In this document: positions 7,174 to 16,338 of the stretch, in pieces | Position numbering within the stretch: position 1 is the first letter of the stretch | How the letters are laid out: each line of letters begins with the position of its first letter | DNA from: JAAFIP01 sp963775085 | GTDB taxonomy: Bacteria; Pseudomonadota; Gammaproteobacteria; Burkholderiales; Burkholderiaceae_C | Direction of reading: 5' to 3' | NCBI GenBank assembly: GCA_963775085.1 | Contig: CAVZHO010000002.1 | Span: forward strand, 620,001 to 684,000 | DNA: 64,000 nt | The notes under the pieces: generated by a model | Database searches by the model: none | Told to the model about the DNA's origin: nothing | What the model saw: only the letters and a program-made list of their open reading frames with translations | Translations under genes and position numbers: made by a program

Positions 7174-9405
7174 TCAAGCCGCCTGCAAGGCTGCGTTAAA
7201 CGTGGCGCTTGGCCGCATGATGGCCGATACCTTGGCCATGTCGGGCTTGTAGTAGCCGCCAATGTCCACCGCCTTGCCTTGCACGGCGTTGAGCTCGTCG
7301 ACAATCTTCTGCTCGTTGGCCGTGAGGGCCTTGGCCAAGGGCGTAAAGTGCGCTTGCAGCTCTTTGTCTTCAGTTTGCGCGGCCAGGGCCTGCGCCCAGT
7401 AGAGGGCAATGTAGAAGTGGCTGCCACGGTTGTCCAACTGGCCGGTGCGGGTTTTGGGGCCTTTGTCGAGTTCCAGTAATTTGCCGGTCGCTGCGTCCAG
7501 AGTTTTAGCCAGCAGCACCGCTTTGGTGTTGCCCGTTTTCAGGCCTAGGTCTTCCATGCTGACGGCCAGCGCCAGGAACTCGCCCAGGCTGTCCCAGCGC
7601 AGGTGATTTTCTTCAACTAATTGCTGCACATGCTTGGGCGCAGAGCCGCCCGCGCCGGTTTCGTACATGCCGCCACCCGCCATGAGGGGTACGACGGACA
7701 GCATCTTGGCGCTGGTGCCCAGCTCCATGATGGGGAACAGGTCGGTGAGGTAGTCGCGCAGGATGTTGCCAGTGGCTGAGATAGTGTCCAGCCCACGTGC
7801 AACGCGCTCGAGGGTGAAGCGCATGGCGCGCACCTGCGACATGATTTGAATATCCAGGCCCGAGGTGTTGTGCTCGTGCAGGTACATCTTGACCTTGGTG
7901 ATGAGCTGTGCCTCATGCGGACGGTAAGCATCCAGCCAGAACACCACCGGCATGCCTGAGTTGCGTGCGCGGGTGACGGCCAGTTTGACCCAGTCACGAA
8001 TCGCGGCATCTTTCACCTGGCACATGCGCCAGATGTCGCCTGCTTCCACGTTTTGACTCAGCAGCACTTCGCCGGTGGCAATATCCACGACGTTGGCTAC
8101 GCCACCCTCGGGCAGCTCAAAGGTTTTGTCGTGCGAGCCGTACTCTTCGGCTTGCTGTGCCATCAGGCCCACGTTGGGCACAGTGCCCATGGTCTTGGGG
8201 TCAAACGCGCCATGCCATTTGCAAAAGTTGATGGTCTCTTGGTAAATGCGGGCAAAGGTCGATTCGGGCATGACAGCCTTCACGTCTTTCAGGCGGCCAT
8301 CCGCGCCCCACATCTTGCCGCCGTTTCTAATCATGGCGGGCATGGATGCGTCCACGATCACGTCGTTGGGGGAGTGGAAGTTGGTGATACCTTTGGCCGA
8401 GTCGACCATCGCCAGCTCGGGGCGGCCTTCGTGGCAGGCGTGCAGGTCACGTTTGATCTCGTCCTGCTTGGACTGGGGCAGCGTGGCAATCTTGTTGTAC
8501 AAATCGACCATGCCGTTGTTGACGTTCACGCCCAGTTCGTCAAACAATTTGCCGTGTTTTTCAAAGGCGTTTTTGTAGAAAATCTTGACGCAGTGGCCAA
8601 AGACGATGGGGTGCGAGACCTTCATCATGGTGGCTTTGACGTGCAGCGAGAACATCACGCCAGTCTTAAAAGCATCGTCGATTTCTTTTTCGTAGAAAGC
8701 CAGCAGGGCCTTTTTACTCATGAACATGCTGTCGATGACTTCGCGGTCCAGGAGCGACACCTTTTCCTTGAGCACGATGGTCTTGCCGCTGGCGGTGACC
8801 AGCTCCATCCGCACATCGCGGGCCTTGTCCAGCGTCATGGATTTCTCGCCGTGGTAGAAGTCGCCTGCGTGCATGTGCGACACATGCGAGCGTGAGGCTT
8901 GGCTCCATTCGGCCATGCTGTGCGGATTTTTGCGGGCGTACTCTTTGACCGCTTTTGGCGCGCGGCGGTCCGAGTTGCCCTCGCGCAGCACGGGGTTCAC
9001 GGCGCTGCCCAGGCAACGGTTGTAGCGCGACTTGATGTCTTTCTCAGCATCCGTTTTAGGTGCGTCTGGGTAGTCTGGCAGGGCATAGCCTTTGCCTTGC
9101 AACTCTTTGATGGCGCTGATCAGCTGGGACACGGGCGCACTGATGTTGGGCAGCTTGATGATGTTGGCCTCAGCCTTAAGGGTGAGTTTGCCCAGTTCAG
9201 CCAATGTATCAGGCACGCGCTGCTCAGGCTTGAGGCATTCGGGGAACTGCGACAATGCGCGGGCAGCTACGGAGATGTCGCAGGCCACAAAATCAATTCC
9301 GGCGGGCGCAGCAAAGGTTTGAATGATGGGAAGGAGCGAGCCGGTGGCCAGAAGCGGCGCTTCGTCGGTAAGGGTGTAGTAGATCTTGGATTTGCTGGCA
9401 GCCAT
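7174..9405 (-). CDS. icd: NADP-dependent isocitrate dehydrogenase, monomeric type
   Basis: Converts isocitrate and NADP to 2-oxoglutarate, CO2 and NADPH in the TCA cycle. The 743-residue length and sequence (IYYTLTDEAPLLATGSLLPI at the start, MEDLGLKTGN and DNRGSHFYIALYWA near the end) are those of the monomeric class, not the 45-kDa dimeric enzyme. It is transcribed alone, ending convergently with the MetE-like gene. No frameshift or missing region seen. Confidence 0.96.
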   Translation of the reverse strand: MAASKSKIYYTLTDEAPLLATGSLLPIIQTFAAPAGIDFVACDISVAARALSQFPECLKPEQRVPDTLAELGKLTLKAEANIIKLPNISAPVSQLISAIKELQGKGYALPDYPDAPKTDAEKDIKSRYNRCLGSAVNPVLREGNSDRRAPKAVKEYARKNPHSMAEWSQASRSHVSHMHAGDFYHGEKSMTLDKARDVRMELVTASGKTIVLKEKVSLLDREVIDSMFMSKKALLAFYEKEIDDAFKTGVMFSLHVKATMMKVSHPIVFGHCVKIFYKNAFEKHGKLFDELGVNVNNGMVDLYNKIATLPQSKQDEIKRDLHACHEGRPELAMVDSAKGITNFHSPNDVIVDASMPAMIRNGGKMWGADGRLKDVKAVMPESTFARIYQETINFCKWHGAFDPKTMGTVPNVGLMAQQAEEYGSHDKTFELPEGGVANVVDIATGEVLLSQNVEAGDIWRMCQVKDAAIRDWVKLAVTRARNSGMPVVFWLDAYRPHEAQLITKVKMYLHEHNTSGLDIQIMSQVRAMRFTLERVARGLDTISATGNILRDYLTDLFPIMELGTSAKMLSVVPLMAGGGMYETGAGGSAPKHVQQLVEENHLRWDSLGEFLALAVSMEDLGLKTGNTKAVLLAKTLDAATGKLLELDKGPKTRTGQLDNRGSHFYIALYWAQALAAQTEDKELQAHFTPLAKALTANEQKIVDELNAVQGKAVDIGGYYKPDMAKVSAIMRPSATFNAALQAA

Positions 9406-9500
9406 GGGGAGTCCTGTTGATGATGCAATTAGAAATTAAACGTGGCATTTTAACTTTATTGCCAACAGGTCTGATGCACTGCGAAGGTTGATCAGCCTAC

Positions 9501-10874
9501 TTAAGGCTTGCGCTGCTCCAGACGCAGCCCGGCGGCAGTGCGGTTGGGGAAACCGTTCCAGTAGGTGTGGTCGGCTTTGAATTTGCCATCCGCTTCGGCA
9601 GACCATTTGCCGTCCTTGGCGTTTTCTACCAGGTTCAAATAGCTGTCCATACTGGCATTATTTTTCAGGTACTTGGCTAAAAATGCGGTGGTGAAATGCT
9701 GGGCGATGTTGTTCATGCGAGCGTTGTCCCACACGGCATCAATGTAGTGTGCCGCCGGGATGACCGGGAGGTGCGGCACGCGCACCCACGATTCTTTGGG
9801 AGCGGGCATGGGCGCGCCTGCATTATGGTTGGCATTTTCAAAGGTAAGCAAATAGCGCGGTGCATTCACGCTGCCTTCATAAATGTTGCGTATGCCGGGG
9901 GCGTAGCCAGACACATCGTCCACACTGCCAGCCACAAAGAACACTGGTGTCTTGATGCCCGCCAAACCTGCGTTGTCCCAAAAGCCCCGGTTCCAGCCCC
10001 AGGGTGCGAATGCGACGGCCGCTTTGATGCGTGGGTCTAGGGTGGCTGTATAAGCCACATTACCCGCCTGCCGCGCGGCCAGCACACCATTAGGCGGTGC
10101 CAGTGTGGACGTGACGGCGGCTGCGCTAAAGCCGCCGCCAATACTGTTGATCAGGCCGTAACCGCCCATCGAATAGCCAATCAAACCCGTGATGTCGGCG
10201 TTGACCATGCCTTTGAGCACGCCTTTGATCGCATCGCCCGCATCACCCGCGTTGAGCTTGGCCATTTGGTTGAGCACAAATAACTGGTCCAGCGGGCGGT
10301 TCAGCAGGGTACTGCCAAAAGCAGCCTGATCGTTGTAGGTGCTGTCGGTGTGGTCGATAGAGGCCACCACGTAGCCTTTGCTGGCCAGGTTTTCACCCAG
10401 GTGGCTCAGCAGGTAGCGGTTGCCGGGGTAGCCGTGGGAGATGATGAGTAACGGATAGGGGCCGCTAGATGCATCGGGCTGTGCGTCACGCACGCCCTTG
10501 CCATAGAGCGTGACCTCGGTTTTAGGGTCACGGGCGAAGACGCGGTATTGGCCCGCCGTAGCGAGACTGGCGGCCTCGGCGGGCTTGGCGGGGTACCACA
10601 CCTCTAGCGTCAGTGGTCGGTCGTAGGTAGGGATAGGTTCACCCGCTTTGGCTTTGACGATGTCCAGTTGCTTGGGGTTGATCAACTGGATGGTCTTCAC
10701 ACCCACGCCTAGTTTGCCGTATTGGGCCAGCTCAGGTGCATCGGCGCGAATGGTGTCAATGCGGTTGTCCAAGGCGTGTGCTGGGCTGGTCAACGCCAGC
10801 CAAGTGGTCAGGGCATAGGCGAGTCCAAGAGTCAATTTACGGATTAGCCCATGGGGCATTGCTGTGGTAATCAT
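9501..10874 (-). CDS. Exported alpha/beta hydrolase (dienelactone hydrolase / PAF-acetylhydrolase-like)
   Basis: Serine hydrolase of 457 residues with a signal peptide (LTLGLAYALTTWLALTSPAHA) and hence probably periplasmic. The nucleophile elbow is GYSMGGYG; candidate acid and base are Asp in VAGSVDDVSG and His in ENANHNAG. The extended mature part resembles the PAF-acetylhydrolase/dienelactone hydrolase group; substrate unknown. The ATG at 10874 follows GAGG at eight bases. It diverges from the catabolic cluster starting at 11.2 kb. Confidence 0.8.
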   Translation of the reverse strand: MITTAMPHGLIRKLTLGLAYALTTWLALTSPAHALDNRIDTIRADAPELAQYGKLGVGVKTIQLINPKQLDIVKAKAGEPIPTYDRPLTLEVWYPAKPAEAASLATAGQYRVFARDPKTEVTLYGKGVRDAQPDASSGPYPLLIISHGYPGNRYLLSHLGENLASKGYVVASIDHTDSTYNDQAAFGSTLLNRPLDQLFVLNQMAKLNAGDAGDAIKGVLKGMVNADITGLIGYSMGGYGLINSIGGGFSAAAVTSTLAPPNGVLAARQAGNVAYTATLDPRIKAAVAFAPWGWNRGFWDNAGLAGIKTPVFFVAGSVDDVSGYAPGIRNIYEGSVNAPRYLLTFENANHNAGAPMPAPKESWVRVPHLPVIPAAHYIDAVWDNARMNNIAQHFTTAFLAKYLKNNASMDSYLNLVENAKDGKWSAEADGKFKADHTYWNGFPNRTAAGLRLEQRKP

Positions 10875-11161
10875 GTTTTGCCTCTTTTAAAAAGTATTAA
10901 ACCGCATTGTGAGCACAAGCAAGTCGAGTGCAGATGGAGAATACCCGAGCATCTGGATGGGACAGGGTGCAGACAGCAGGTAAACATTTTTTGCAGTTTC
11001 ACAGGGCAGAGGGTATCGGCGCTTACATAGTCTTGCGCCTTGGTCAAGCTGTTTTATGGTGGCTTTAAATTACTGTGCAAGACAAAATCAAAACACCATC
11101 AGGGAAAACCTAGTTTACAGATCGGTATGGGGGCTCAATAATGTGACATTGGCGAATCAAT

Positions 11162-11177
11162 GTCTCGTAAGTGAGAC
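11162..11177. promoter_or_regulatory. Small inverted repeat upstream of catabolic cluster
   Basis: GTCTC and GAGAC are separated by six bases, about 35 bp before the Rieske ferredoxin start and at the head of a long plus-strand cluster that contains its own IclR regulator. It could be an operator, but there is only one copy and no independent support. The rest of 10875-11183 shows nothing else identifiable. Confidence 0.25.
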
Positions 11178-11210
11178 TGATTTATGATTTTTACCAAATG
11201 GATACCCCGC

Positions 11211-11528
11211 ATGAATGAATGGTTAGACATAGCGGCGCGCGATCAGCTTGACCCAGATTTCCCTCTGGGTGTACAGGTGGGCGATCAAAAAATTGGCCTC
11301 TACGTGCTAGGTGATGCTGTGCATGCCTTGGGGGATGTATGCCCACATGCCTATGCCTTGCTGTCGCAAGGTTTTGTAGAGAATGGCTTGATTGAGTGCC
11401 CTTTGCATGGAGCGCAGTTTGAAATAGCGACTGGCAAATGCCTGAGTGAAATAGGGCAACGCGATGTCGCCTGCTACCCCGTGCGGGTGCAAGATGGCCG
11501 GGTATCGATCAAGTTGGTGCCTGCATGA
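11211..11528 (+). CDS. Rieske [2Fe-2S] ferredoxin (oxygenase electron-transfer component)
   Basis: Small soluble Rieske protein of 105 residues. Cluster ligands are Cys44 and His46 (CPH) and Cys63 and His66 (CPLH), the two-Cys/two-His pattern of ring-hydroxylating dioxygenase ferredoxins. The ATG at 11211 is preferred to 11184 because the domain begins at MNEWLDIA. It should pass electrons to a Rieske oxygenase, the nearest being at 20918-21958. No flavoprotein reductase gene is present in the cluster, so a reductase must come from elsewhere. Confidence 0.88.
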   Translation: MNEWLDIAARDQLDPDFPLGVQVGDQKIGLYVLGDAVHALGDVCPHAYALLSQGFVENGLIECPLHGAQFEIATGKCLSEIGQRDVACYPVRVQDGRVSIKLVPA

Positions 11529-11574
11529 ACGCTAAGCCACCTGTCACGGTAGCGTTGCTGAGTGCGAAGACTCT

Positions 11575-12342
11575 ATGAACAGCACTGATACCCAGTCTGA
11601 AATTGTGCTCACGGGTCGGCGCGTGCTGGTGACGGGCGCCGCACGCGGTTTGGGTGAGGCCTTTGCCCGTGCTTTGGTCGCAGCCGGTGCGCAGGTGGCA
11701 ATCAGTGATGTGCTACACGAGCGAGGGCAGGCGCTGGCCTCTGAGCTAGGCTCCAATGCACATTACATTCCGATGGACTTGCAAAATGCGAATGCCATTG
11801 CAGATGGCGTGGCCGCTGCTGCAAGGATGATGGGCGGCATTGATGGCTTGGTCAACAACGCAGCCATCACCAATTCGGGCGGTAAAACCATGGATCAATT
11901 GAGTGCCGACACATGGGACACCGTGATGGATGTCAACGTGCGTGGCACTTGGTTGGTGACGGTCGCCGCCACGCAGCACTTGGCAGCATCAGGCAGTGGG
12001 CGGGTGGTGAACATCGCCTCGGACACCGCATTGTGGGGTGCGCCACGTTTGATGGCCTATATTGCCAGCAAGGGTGCCATTATCGCCATGACGCGCGGCA
12101 TGGCGCGCGAGCTGGGGCCCCGTAGCATTACTGTCAATGCCATTGCCCCTGGCCTCACAGTAGGCGAGGCCACAGAGTATGTGCCCGAGGAGCGTCATAC
12201 GCAGTATCTGCAAGGCCGTGCCATAGCCCGCCCCCAGGTATCGCAGGACGTGACGGCGGCAGCGTTGTTTTTACTCACCCGCGCCAGCGGTTTCATCACC
12301 GGGCAGGTGCTGCCTGTCAATGGCGGTTTCGTCATGCATTGA
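11575..12342 (+). CDS. SDR-family oxidoreductase
   Basis: Classical short-chain dehydrogenase/reductase of 255 residues: NAD(P) motif TGAARGLGE (20-28), NNAA (94-97), catalytic Ser149, Tyr162 and Lys166 (YIASK). Asp45 after the second strand (ISDV) favours NAD(H). In aromatic clusters such enzymes often oxidise cis-dihydrodiols or hydroxyl groups; its place directly after the Rieske ferredoxin agrees with that but does not prove it. Confidence 0.87.
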   Translation: MNSTDTQSEIVLTGRRVLVTGAARGLGEAFARALVAAGAQVAISDVLHERGQALASELGSNAHYIPMDLQNANAIADGVAAAARMMGGIDGLVNNAAITNSGGKTMDQLSADTWDTVMDVNVRGTWLVTVAATQHLAASGSGRVVNIASDTALWGAPRLMAYIASKGAIIAMTRGMARELGPRSITVNAIAPGLTVGEATEYVPEERHTQYLQGRAIARPQVSQDVTAAALFLLTRASGFITGQVLPVNGGFVMH

Positions 12343-12361
12343 CATCTTGAAAGACACTACC

Positions 12362-12964
12362 ATGAACCACCAAGACGCTGCCAACCAACCTGTTTTCAAT
12401 GAACGTGGTTTGCTCAATGCCAATATTCCGGCGGAGTCCGAGATTCAAAAAACCATGCTGCAAGCCGACGGACAGACTTTTGCGCAGTGGATGGAAGGGC
12501 GTGTGGCTCGCTACGCCACGCGCAAATACGACTGGGAGGCGCTGAAGTTCCAGGCCGACTACGATCCCAAATACCGCCGCGCCCAGATGCGTTACATGGG
12601 CACGGGCGGCACGGGCATAGCCAAAGACAGCAACACCGTACCCGCCGGGCACTTTACCTTTTCTACCATGGTGATACCCGCTGGCCACGAGGGGCCCTCG
12701 CATATCCACTACGACGTGGAAGAGGTTTTCTTCATGTTACGCGGCTCGATGAAGGTGATCTGCGAAAAAGACGGCGAGCGTTGGGAATCGGTGCTGCACG
12801 AGCGCGATTTTATGTCGGTACCACCGGGCGTGTACCGGGAAGAGATCAATATCGGCGATGAAGATGCCTTGATGTGCGTGATGTTGGGTTCGCCTCAGCC
12901 CATTACCCCGGTCTATCCACCGGATAGTCCGCTTGCGAAAATTAAAAGAAATGCCGGCAAATAG
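12362..12964 (+). CDS. Cupin-domain protein
   Basis: Protein of 200 residues with one beta-barrel cupin. Motif 1 is intact (HIHYDVEEVFFMLRG, giving His, His and Glu ligands). In motif 2 (SVPPGVYREEIN) the usual metal-binding His is replaced by Arg, so metal binding would be incomplete or different. The ATG at 12362 was preferred to 12320, which overlaps the SDR gene. It may be an isomerase, dioxygenase or sensor for a pathway intermediate. Confidence 0.75.
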   Translation: MNHQDAANQPVFNERGLLNANIPAESEIQKTMLQADGQTFAQWMEGRVARYATRKYDWEALKFQADYDPKYRRAQMRYMGTGGTGIAKDSNTVPAGHFTFSTMVIPAGHEGPSHIHYDVEEVFFMLRGSMKVICEKDGERWESVLHERDFMSVPPGVYREEINIGDEDALMCVMLGSPQPITPVYPPDSPLAKIKRNAGK

Positions 12965-12968
12965 TGGA

Positions 12969-13835
12969 ATGACGATGCCTATGTTGAATAACTTCCCGAT
13001 TCGTCAGATCGAAACCCCGATGGGGCGGGTGGTATTTTGCCAGTCGGGCTTGTTATCGCAGAGCGTTACCCATGTGCTTTTGCATGGCATTGGATCAGGT
13101 GCGTCCAGTTGGTTGATGCAAATGGAGGCTGCGCGTCACAACCCGCAGATAAATTTGGTTGCCTGGTATGCACCCGGATATGGCACTATCGAAGCCAGTA
13201 GTGATGATCTGCCAATGGATGCACCTAAAGCGGCAGATTACGGCAGGAAACTTTGGGCTTGGCTGGATGCGTTGAACGCTAAAAAGGGTTTGACAAGTGT
13301 ACCCATTACGTTAGTCGGTCACTCTTTAGGTTGTCTCATGGCCGCAAGTGCGGCTACCCAGAAACCAGAGCGCGTCAAACGCCTGATTCTATTGTCACCT
13401 GCTCAGGGCTATGCGCGAGCCTCGCAAGCCGAGCGGGATAAAAAACTCAAAGACCGGCTGGACAGTCTTGCGCTGCTTGGGCCGCAGGGTCTTGCCAAAC
13501 TGCGCTGTGCGGCGATGTTGTCACCCACCGCCAGCATTGAGCAAGTTGCTTTTGTGCAGCAAGTTATGAGTCAAATCAAACCGCATGGTTATGTGCAGGC
13601 CGCAAAAATGTTGTCTGGTGGGGATATTTTGAGCGACTTGTTGCAAGTGACCTGTCCGATTGATATTGCCAGCGGAAGTGCCGACACTATCACTCCTTCC
13701 GCTGGCTGTGCTGCAGTCGCCGCACAGGTTAAAGCGCGATACACCTTGCTGGCAGGTGCTGGGCATCTATGCGCTTTGGAGTCAGCCGATGAGGTGTCGA
13801 ACTTGCTAGAAATCAAAGAAGCGGCAACGTCATGA
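12969..13835 (+). CDS. Alpha/beta hydrolase
   Basis: Soluble hydrolase of 288 residues. Oxyanion region LLHGIGSGASSW, nucleophile elbow GHSLGC, acid Asp in ASGSADTITP and base His in GAGHLCALE complete a plausible triad. The layout resembles meta-cleavage product hydrolases and lactonases. The start at 12969 is four bases after the cupin stop; its stop overlaps the IclR start by four bases, so translation is coupled. It may hydrolyse a ring-cleavage product made by the VOC dioxygenase downstream. Confidence 0.82.
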   Translation: MTMPMLNNFPIRQIETPMGRVVFCQSGLLSQSVTHVLLHGIGSGASSWLMQMEAARHNPQINLVAWYAPGYGTIEASSDDLPMDAPKAADYGRKLWAWLDALNAKKGLTSVPITLVGHSLGCLMAASAATQKPERVKRLILLSPAQGYARASQAERDKKLKDRLDSLALLGPQGLAKLRCAAMLSPTASIEQVAFVQQVMSQIKPHGYVQAAKMLSGGDILSDLLQVTCPIDIASGSADTITPSAGCAAVAAQVKARYTLLAGAGHLCALESADEVSNLLEIKEAATS

Positions 13836-14659
13836 CCGAATTTGCGCGCCTGGATCGTTACCTTGTGCCGGGGTTGCAGCGCGGCTTGCAACTGCTGGCG
13901 CAATTTACCCGTGCCACACCGCAGCTGACCGGAGCCGAGTTGTCGCGCCGTTTGAAGTTGCCACGCGCATCGGTGTTCCGTATTTTGCAGACGCTGGAGT
14001 ACATGGGCTTTGTGGAGCGCCAGAGCGATAACGCCCATTACAAACTCAGCATTGGTGTGCTGCGCCTGGGCTTTGAATATTTGGCCTCAATGGAGCTGAC
14101 CGAGCATGGCCGTCCGGTGCTGGAATCGCTGAGCAGCGCCACTGGGCTATCGTCGCATTTGGTGGTGCGTGACGGGACGGAGGTGGTCTTTATTGCCAAG
14201 GCGCTGGGACGTGCCAGTCTGTTCAATTCGGTGCAGGTAGGTGCTCGGCTACCTGCGCATGCGACGGTGCTGGGGCGCATTTTGCTGGCCGATCTGTCTT
14301 TGCCTGAGCTTAAAAACCTGTATGCCGGTCAGCAGTTTGCGGCATTTACGCCGCAAACTCCCACTACGTTGGATCAGCTCTGGCAACGGATGGAGCAGGA
14401 TCGGGCGCGCGGTTATGGAATCAGTCAGAGTGGTTTTGAGAGTGGCATCTCCAGTATTGCCGCGCCAGTATTTGACGGATGCAATAAACTGGTCGCTGCC
14501 GTCAGTGTCACCATACCTGCAAGTCAGATCGAGGCTCAGCAACGGGACGAATTAACAGCCCAAGTAATGGCTGCAGCAGCCAGGCTGTCGCAGGGCAGCA
14601 GCCCAACGGCATCGGTTAAATACAAGGTTGCATCGCAATTAAACAAGGCATTTTCATGA
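13832..14659 (+). CDS. IclR-family transcriptional regulator
   Basis: Regulator of 275 residues with an amino-terminal winged helix (GLQLLAQFTRATPQLTGAEL, recognition helix near RASVFRILQTLEYMG) and a carboxy-terminal IclR ligand domain (VGARLPAHATVLGRILLAD, GYGISQSGFESGISSIAAP). IclR proteins commonly control catabolic operons in response to aromatic acids or glyoxylate. It lies inside the operon with 4-bp overlaps on both sides (13832-13835 and 14656-14659), so it is made with the enzymes it probably controls. Confidence 0.9.
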   Translation: MTEFARLDRYLVPGLQRGLQLLAQFTRATPQLTGAELSRRLKLPRASVFRILQTLEYMGFVERQSDNAHYKLSIGVLRLGFEYLASMELTEHGRPVLESLSSATGLSSHLVVRDGTEVVFIAKALGRASLFNSVQVGARLPAHATVLGRILLADLSLPELKNLYAGQQFAAFTPQTPTTLDQLWQRMEQDRARGYGISQSGFESGISSIAAPVFDGCNKLVAAVSVTIPASQIEAQQRDELTAQVMAAAARLSQGSSPTASVKYKVASQLNKAFS

Positions 14660-16332
14660 ATAGCTCTCAAGTTCAAATTACTGTAGGTGAGCTGGTGGCG
14701 CGCTTTTTGGAGCAGTGCGGCACCCGCGCCGCGTTTGGTGTGATTTCCATCCACAACATGCCGATTCTGGATGCGTTTCATGCGCGCAAGGATTTGCCCA
14801 CGGGCATCCGCTTTGTCTCGGCTCGCGGTGAAGCCGGGGCCTGCAACATGGCTGATGCCTATGCGCGCGTCACGGGTAGGCTGGGTGCGTGCATTACCAG
14901 CACGGGCACGGGCGCAGGCAATGCCGCAGGCGCGCTGATCGAGGCGCTGACCGCTGGCACGCCCCTCTTGCATATCACTGGGCAGATCGAGTCTGAATTC
15001 CTGGATCGCGACCTGGGCTATATCCACGAAGCCCCGGCGCAATTGGCCATGCTGCAAGCCGTGGGCAAGGCAGCATTTCGGATTCGCAACGCGCAGACAG
15101 CGTTGGCTACCTTGCGCGAAGCGGTGCGGCTGGCCTTTACGCCACCTTGCGGGCCGGTGAGTCTTGAAATACCGATTGACATTCAGGCCGGCCTGCTGGA
15201 CTTGCCTGCGGACCTGAGCGCACTGCCACTATCGCCCTTGGTGCCCTCGGATGTGGAGGTGGATGCCTTGGCCACGCGTTTGATGACGGCCAAGCGGCCA
15301 CTTCTCTGGCTGGGCGGCGGTGCCCGGGGTGCACGCGCTGCGGTAGAGCGGCTTGTGCAGATGGGCTGGGGTGTCGTCACCTCGGTGCAAGGGCGTGGCA
15401 TTATTCCCGAAGACCATCCGGCCACGATGGGCTCCTACAATCTGCAAAAACCTGCCGAGGCGCTGTACCAGAGCTGCGATGCGATGTTGGTAGTGGGCTC
15501 ACGCCTGCGCTCGAACGAGACCTTGCGTTACCAACTCAAGTTGCCCAAGGCCTTGTACCGCATTGATGCCAACGCATTGGCGCATAACCGGGCTTACACC
15601 AGCGAGTATTTTGTCTGCGGCGACGCGTTACAGACGTTGCATGCGTTGGCCGATCGGTTGGAAGGTCGAATGCAGATCGACCCGTCACTGCATGCCGATG
15701 TGGGCAAAGCACACGCGGCTGCGGTTGCTGTGGTGGAAGCAGGTCTAGGCCCCTATATTGCGCTCAAAAACGAACTGGGCAAACTGGTGGATAAACAGTG
15801 CTGGTGGGTACGTGACATCACCCTTTCCAACACCATGTGGGGCAACCGCGCGCCGCTGCTGGATCACCCGCGTGCGGGGGTACACGCCTTGGGCGGCGGC
15901 ATTGGCCAGGCGCTGGCCATGGCTATCGGTGCAGCGGTGGCCGACACGCAACATGGCTTGGGGCGCAAAACCGTGGCCTTGATGGGTGATGGCGGATTGA
16001 TGCTCAACCTGGGCGAGCTGGCCTGCGCGGTACAAGAAAAGGCCAACATCGTTATGGTGGTGATGAACGACAGTTGCTACGGTGTCATTAAAAACATCCA
16101 GGATGATGTTTACGGTGGTCGCCACGCGTATGTGGAATTGCACACACCCGATTTTGCGCAGCTATGTGCCAGCCTCAGGTTGCAACATTTCCGTTTGAGC
16201 CAGCCTGCGCAAACCGCTGAGGTGTTGGCGCAGGCACTGCAATTCAAAGGCCCGGTGATGGTGGAAGTGGACATGAAAGCCTGGGGGCCATTTACCGCCA
16301 AGTTTGCGGGCCCGATCTTGCGCAAGGACTAA
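14656..16332 (+). CDS. Thiamine diphosphate-dependent enzyme (acetolactate synthase / benzoylformate decarboxylase-like)
   Basis: ThDP enzyme of 558 residues with the pyrimidine-binding domain first (catalytic Glu59 in RGEAGA), a central domain, and the diphosphate motif GDGGLMLNLGELACAVQEK ending in NDS (near 443-472). It could decarboxylate a 2-oxo acid or join or cleave C-C bonds; overall form is nearest to acetolactate-synthase-like catabolic enzymes. It overlaps the regulator gene and is followed after 6 bp by an aspartate-dehydrogenase-like gene and then an aldehyde dehydrogenase, which could oxidise its aldehyde product. Confidence 0.85.
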   Translation: MNSSQVQITVGELVARFLEQCGTRAAFGVISIHNMPILDAFHARKDLPTGIRFVSARGEAGACNMADAYARVTGRLGACITSTGTGAGNAAGALIEALTAGTPLLHITGQIESEFLDRDLGYIHEAPAQLAMLQAVGKAAFRIRNAQTALATLREAVRLAFTPPCGPVSLEIPIDIQAGLLDLPADLSALPLSPLVPSDVEVDALATRLMTAKRPLLWLGGGARGARAAVERLVQMGWGVVTSVQGRGIIPEDHPATMGSYNLQKPAEALYQSCDAMLVVGSRLRSNETLRYQLKLPKALYRIDANALAHNRAYTSEYFVCGDALQTLHALADRLEGRMQIDPSLHADVGKAHAAAVAVVEAGLGPYIALKNELGKLVDKQCWWVRDITLSNTMWGNRAPLLDHPRAGVHALGGGIGQALAMAIGAAVADTQHGLGRKTVALMGDGGLMLNLGELACAVQEKANIVMVVMNDSCYGVIKNIQDDVYGGRHAYVELHTPDFAQLCASLRLQHFRLSQPAQTAEVLAQALQFKGPVMVEVDMKAWGPFTAKFAGPILRKD

Positions 16333-16338
16333 GCCTCC

